Below the pieces are notes generated by a model. It was not told the DNA's origin. It saw only the letters and a list, made by a program, of their open reading frames with translations, and ran no database searches. Below are positions 61,129 to 64,000 of a stretch of DNA of 64,000 nucleotides, piece after piece. Source of the DNA: Candidatus Roslinia caecavium. Lineage in GTDB: Bacteria > Bacillota > Clostridia > Monoglobales > Monoglobaceae. Every line of letters begins with the position of its first letter. The stretch's first letter is position 1. A program made the translations under genes and the position numbers. Location: NCBI GenBank assembly GCA_904419955.1, contig CAJFTO010000001.1, forward strand, positions 1 to 64,000. Reading direction: 5' to 3'.

Positions 61129-61180
61129 TTGACTCCGTATACCCGCGTATGTATAATATACATATACCCCCATATGTATA
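61129..61180 (+). promoter_or_regulatory. Promoter of the metal ATPase with tandem CsoR-like boxes
   Basis: TTGACT (61129-61134), 17 bp, TATAAT (61152-61157). Two copies of TATACCCNCNTATGTATA lie at 61138-61155 and 61163-61180, 25 bp apart. The first fills the spacer and -10, the second covers the start site. The A/T plus C-run pattern resembles known CsoR operators. Confidence 0.75.
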
Positions 61181-61210
61181 TTGGGAATAAACTTACAAGG
61201 AGAGTTCAAA

Positions 61211-63079
61211 ATGTTTAAAAAAGTCTGCGAGTTCTTTTCAGACGAGACCAAGCGCGATATATTATTCTTGGTCTTGTCGGCGGTCTCTTTGGTTTTCAGT
61301 TTTTTCGATCTGAAAATATACGTAATCGACGCCGCGTGGATAGCTATAGTCCTATGCGGCATACCAATAATAATCGACGCGATAAAGGGGCTTATCGCGA
61401 GCTTTGATATCAAGGCCGACGTGCTCGTCTCTATAGCGCTTATCGCCTCGGTGATAATAGGCGAGATATTCGCCGCCGGAGAGATAGCGTTTATAATGCA
61501 GCTCGGCGCGCTTTTGGAAGAGCTTACCGTCGCGAAAGCGAGAGCGGGTATCGAGAAGCTGGCGCTTCTCACCCCAACGACAGCGAGGCGGATGACGAAC
61601 GGCGCCGAGGAAATCGTTCCGGCCGAAAAAGTGAAAGTAGGCGACGTGTTGAGAGTGTTGCCGGGCGAGACCGTACCGGTTGACGGAACGATAGTCTCGG
61701 GACGGACCTCGATAGATCAGGCGGCGGTCACCGGCGAGTCCTTGCCGGTCGATAAGGGGATCGGCGACGAAGTGTCGAGCGGAACCATAAACCGGTTCGG
61801 CGCGTTCGAGATGAAGGCAACGCGCGTCGGAGAGGACAGCTGTATCCAGCGCATGATACGTCTCGTCCAGTCGGCCGACGCGGGAAAGGCCAAGATAGTC
61901 GGTCTGGCCGACAGATGGGCGACATGGATAGTCGTTATCGCGCTTTCCGCTGCGGCGATAACCTGGATCGTCACCGGCGAAATAATACGCGCTGTCACGA
62001 TCCTCGTCGTATTCTGTCCCTGCGCTCTCGTGTTGGCGACTCCGACCGCCGTAATGGCCGCGATAGGAAACGCCGCAAAGCATGGCTTTTTAGTCAAAGA
62101 GGGCGACGCTCTCGAGCGGCTCGCATATATATCCCATATAGCCTTTGACAAAACGGGAACTCTCACATACGGGAAACCCGAGGTCGCCGCGGTCGTAAGC
62201 GCGTCCGATAAATATACCGAAAAGCTTCTCTATGAGACGGCGGCCTGCGCGGAACTGTTGTCCGAACACCCTTTGGGAAAGGCGGTCGCGGACGGATACA
62301 AGAAAAAATACGGCGCCGACCCCAAACGCCCGGACGCTTTCGAAGCTCTGCCGGGTCTTGGAATTTCGGCTAAAATAGACGGACGGCATATATTAGCCGG
62401 AAACCTTAAACTTTTAAAGCAAAATAATATCTCCGTAGGGCGGAGTATCGAGGGCGCCGCCGCCGAATATATAAACGAAGGCTGCGCGCTGATATATCTC
62501 GCCTCGGACGGCGAGGCCGTAGGGTTGATCGCGCTTTCCGATACGCTGAGGGAGAACGCTCCGGAGACGATAGCGCGTATCAAGCGGAGCGGGATAACTC
62601 CGGTCCTCATGACCGGCGACAACGAAAACTCCGCGGGACATATCGCCAAAGCGGTCGGCATCGACGAGTTATACGCAAACTGTATGCCCGAGGATAAGCT
62701 GAAGATTATTGACGACTACGCCGATAAAGGAGAAAAGACCTGTATGATAGGCGACGGGATCAACGACGCGCCCGCGCTCAAGAAGGCGTTCGCCGGTATA
62801 GCGATGGGCGGCGTAGGGAGCGATATAGCCGTAGACGCCGCGGATATCGCGCTGATAAACGACGATATCAAAGAGATCCCGCATCTTCTGCGTCTGTCAA
62901 AGAGGATGATGACCACGATAAAGCTGAACCTTACTTTCTCGATGGCGCTAAACTTCGCGGCTATCGTTCTCGCGATAACCGGCGTTTTAAATCCGGTCGT
63001 GGGCGCGCTGGTACATAACGCCGGCTCCGTGCTGGTCATCCTAAACTCCGCGACTCTGCTCAAGACTAAGACGAAATAA
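61211..63079 (+). CDS. P1B-type heavy-metal-transporting ATPase, probably Cu(I) exporter, lacking an HMA domain
   Basis: A 622-residue metal pump. The ion-binding motif is Cys269-Pro-Cys271, the phosphorylated Asp313 is in 'DKTGTLT', the nucleotide-domain His353-Pro is in 'SEHPLGKA', and 'GDGINDAPAL' is the hinge. The usual N-terminal metal-binding domain is missing: the protein goes almost directly into membrane helix 1. The last helix reads 'LVHNAGSVLVILNSATLL', unlike the 'MSxSS' helix of classical CopA, so specificity is not certain. The adjacent CsoR and the operator boxes argue for copper. Start ATG 61211 follows AAGGAGAG. Confidence 0.87.
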   Translation: MFKKVCEFFSDETKRDILFLVLSAVSLVFSFFDLKIYVIDAAWIAIVLCGIPIIIDAIKGLIASFDIKADVLVSIALIASVIIGEIFAAGEIAFIMQLGALLEELTVAKARAGIEKLALLTPTTARRMTNGAEEIVPAEKVKVGDVLRVLPGETVPVDGTIVSGRTSIDQAAVTGESLPVDKGIGDEVSSGTINRFGAFEMKATRVGEDSCIQRMIRLVQSADAGKAKIVGLADRWATWIVVIALSAAAITWIVTGEIIRAVTILVVFCPCALVLATPTAVMAAIGNAAKHGFLVKEGDALERLAYISHIAFDKTGTLTYGKPEVAAVVSASDKYTEKLLYETAACAELLSEHPLGKAVADGYKKKYGADPKRPDAFEALPGLGISAKIDGRHILAGNLKLLKQNNISVGRSIEGAAAEYINEGCALIYLASDGEAVGLIALSDTLRENAPETIARIKRSGITPVLMTGDNENSAGHIAKAVGIDELYANCMPEDKLKIIDDYADKGEKTCMIGDGINDAPALKKAFAGIAMGGVGSDIAVDAADIALINDDIKEIPHLLRLSKRMMTTIKLNLTFSMALNFAAIVLAITGVLNPVVGALVHNAGSVLVILNSATLLKTKTK

Positions 63080-63180
63080 TTCGATCGGATTTTAAGATTC
63101 TCGTATAAGGCGCCGGTTTTCGGCGCCTTTTTCAGCTTAATCTTTCATTAAAATAAGTTAAATTTTCGTTAACGCATTTA

Positions 63181-63231
63181 TTGACATTTACCGCGCCGCG
63201 CTTTATAATAGATTTAGCTAACAGTGTTAGC
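63181..63231 (+). promoter_or_regulatory. TetR-MATE promoter and operator
   Basis: TTGACA (63181-63186), 17 bp, TATAAT (63204-63209): full consensus. The palindrome GCTAAC-AGT-GTTAGC (63217-63231) covers the start site, and a further half-site GGCTAAC lies at about 63258-63264. Autorepression by the TetR protein is expected. Confidence 0.8.
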
Positions 63232-63306
63232 CGCGCGATTTATCTGCGCGTACGCGGCGCGGCTAACGAGACTTTACAATAAATTTCTTCTAAAGGACTG
63301 GATATC

Positions 63307-63870
63307 ATGGCAAGGAAAGGGCTTTCATACGATATTATTTTATCGGAAGCCGTCGAATTGATAAAGGAGACGGGATTTAACGATCTGTCTCTGCATAAGC
63401 TCGCCGAGAGGCTCGGGGTCAAGACTTCGTCTTTGTATAAACATATATCGGGTAAGAACGACCTTATCGGCGGCATAAACCGTTTGGCTTTAGAGCGGCT
63501 CGACTCCGCGCTGAAGGCGGCTGTAAAAGGAAAGAAGCGGGGCGAGGCGCTGCTCGCGCTGTCTCTGGCGTACCGAGAATACGCGTCGGAGAATCCGGAG
63601 CTTTACAACGCCATAATACACATGCCGGTATGGGAGGACGAAAGCCTGAAGCGGCACGGTATGACCGTTATCGGCGCGTTCAGGCAGGTATTAGAGCAAT
63701 ACGGCCTCAGCGAAGAGGAGATATACCATTACAGCAGATGTTTTAGGAGCTGTATGCACGGATTCATCTCGCTGCAGAATTCCGGATTTTTCACGAAAGG
63801 GCCCTCTCCTGATGAGAGCTACGAACATATGATAAAAAAATTAATCTCGCTTGTTGAAGCGGAACGCTGA
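63307..63870 (+). CDS. TetR/AcrR-family regulator with WHG-type C-terminal domain
   Basis: A 187-residue repressor. Residues 8-55 are the TetR helix-turn-helix ('ILSEAVELIKETGFNDLSLHKLAERLGVKTSSLYKHISGKNDLI'). The C-terminal ligand domain has 'LALSLAYREYASENPELYNAII' and 'FRSCMHGFISLQNSGFF', the WHG-type pattern. Start ATG 63307 follows AAGGA. A MATE transporter begins 41 bp downstream, so this is most likely a drug- or metabolite-induced efflux operon controlled by the palindrome at 63217. Confidence 0.9.
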   Translation: MARKGLSYDIILSEAVELIKETGFNDLSLHKLAERLGVKTSSLYKHISGKNDLIGGINRLALERLDSALKAAVKGKKRGEALLALSLAYREYASENPELYNAIIHMPVWEDESLKRHGMTVIGAFRQVLEQYGLSEEEIYHYSRCFRSCMHGFISLQNSGFFTKGPSPDESYEHMIKKLISLVEAER

Positions 63871-63911
63871 TACAAGACGCTGTTAAATAAAACAATCGGA
63901 GGCGAATTATT

Positions 63912-64000
63912 TTGGCTAACAACCTATCTGATCATGCGGTAAAATATAAGATGATGACCGAGACCCCGGTTTCTAAACTGATAATACGTCTCGGCATACC
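63912..64000 (+). CDS. MATE-family efflux transporter, N-terminal fragment cut by window end
   Basis: 29 codons are visible. 'MMTETPVSKLIIRLGIP' is the classic start of a MATE transporter of the NorM/DinF-like Clostridial group. GGAGG stands nine bases before TTG 63912, the likely start; ATG ATG further in (about 63951) is the alternative. The gene runs past position 64000. Confidence 0.75.
   Translation, partial: MANNLSDHAVKYKMMTETPVSKLIIRLGI

Noticed and set aside
63217-63264. Inverted GCTAAC motifs as transposon termini
   Set aside because: Their position at the start site of a TetR gene fits an operator better, and no transposase gene is present.

Overview
The window looks like chromosome from a Gram-positive, anaerobic, carbohydrate-fermenting member of the Clostridia, most likely an uncultured gut bacterium that uses pectin. 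The sequence supports this with strong Shine-Dalgarno sites, many sigma-A promoters of the TTGACA-17-TATAAT type, frequent TTG and GTG starts, S-layer-homology (SLH) surface proteins, a bifunctional AdhE with Rex-like operators, HPr with His15 and Ser46, a CsoR copper sensor, and very large secreted pectin and plant-glycan enzymes. A Monoglobus-like pectin specialist is one possibility, but that is inference and nothing here fixes the genus. No rRNA, tRNA, CRISPR array, prophage or insertion sequence was recognised.

Layout. 0.1-6.1 kb: a 1975-residue secreted enzyme combining an SGNH (rhamnogalacturonan acetylesterase-like) esterase, SLH-like repeats and a pectin methylesterase, followed by a candidate small RNA. 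6.4-10 kb: an APH-fold kinase and adhE. 10.4-12.5 kb: a DUF4330-like protein and an O-antigen-ligase-like polymerase. 12.6-17 kb: mntP, a Na/Pi cotransporter with a Pho-box-like upstream region, and xylulokinase. 17.1-19.4 kb: an AT-rich accessory patch with a SLOG protein, two partly duplicated XRE regulators and a HigBA-like toxin-antitoxin pair. 19.6-25.5 kb: a two-component system and a DHHW/MBOAT polysaccharide O-acylation pair. 25.9-36.2 kb: housekeeping genes (rsmG, ferredoxin, a lipase-like hydrolase, enolase, ptsI, ptsH), a GNAT protein, YitT and MATE. 36.3-42.6 kb: an AraC regulator and a 1747-residue GH95-like enzyme. 42.8-46.2 kb: a Wzt-like ABC ATPase with two glycosyltransferases. 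46.4-51.2 kb: azlCD, a PNPOx/HxlR divergent pair, a YiiX-like putative peptidase and a DHFR-like reductase. 51.5-54.9 kb: a giant SLH/vWA/calcium-repeat surface protein. 55.2-60.4 kb: a second GH95-like enzyme under a LacI regulator. 60.7-64 kb: csoR-copper ATPase and a TetR-MATE pair cut by the window end.

How it fits together. The three large secreted carbohydrate enzymes share an uncharacterised ~95-residue module, which suggests one surface strategy for deacetylating, demethylating and removing terminal sugars from pectin. Released pentoses may enter through xylulokinase, and PTS sugars through HPr/EI. Enolase and AdhE would carry the fermentation end of the pathway under redox (Rex-type) control. 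Several loci add or export envelope polysaccharide. The intergenic regions are rich in legible regulation: palindromic operators next to the LacI, TetR, HxlR and HigA regulators, tandem CsoR-like boxes, 11-bp direct repeats upstream of the response regulator, competing hairpins before the first GH95 gene, and two promoters (rsmG and the ABC ATPase) placed so close to ATG that the mRNAs should be leaderless.
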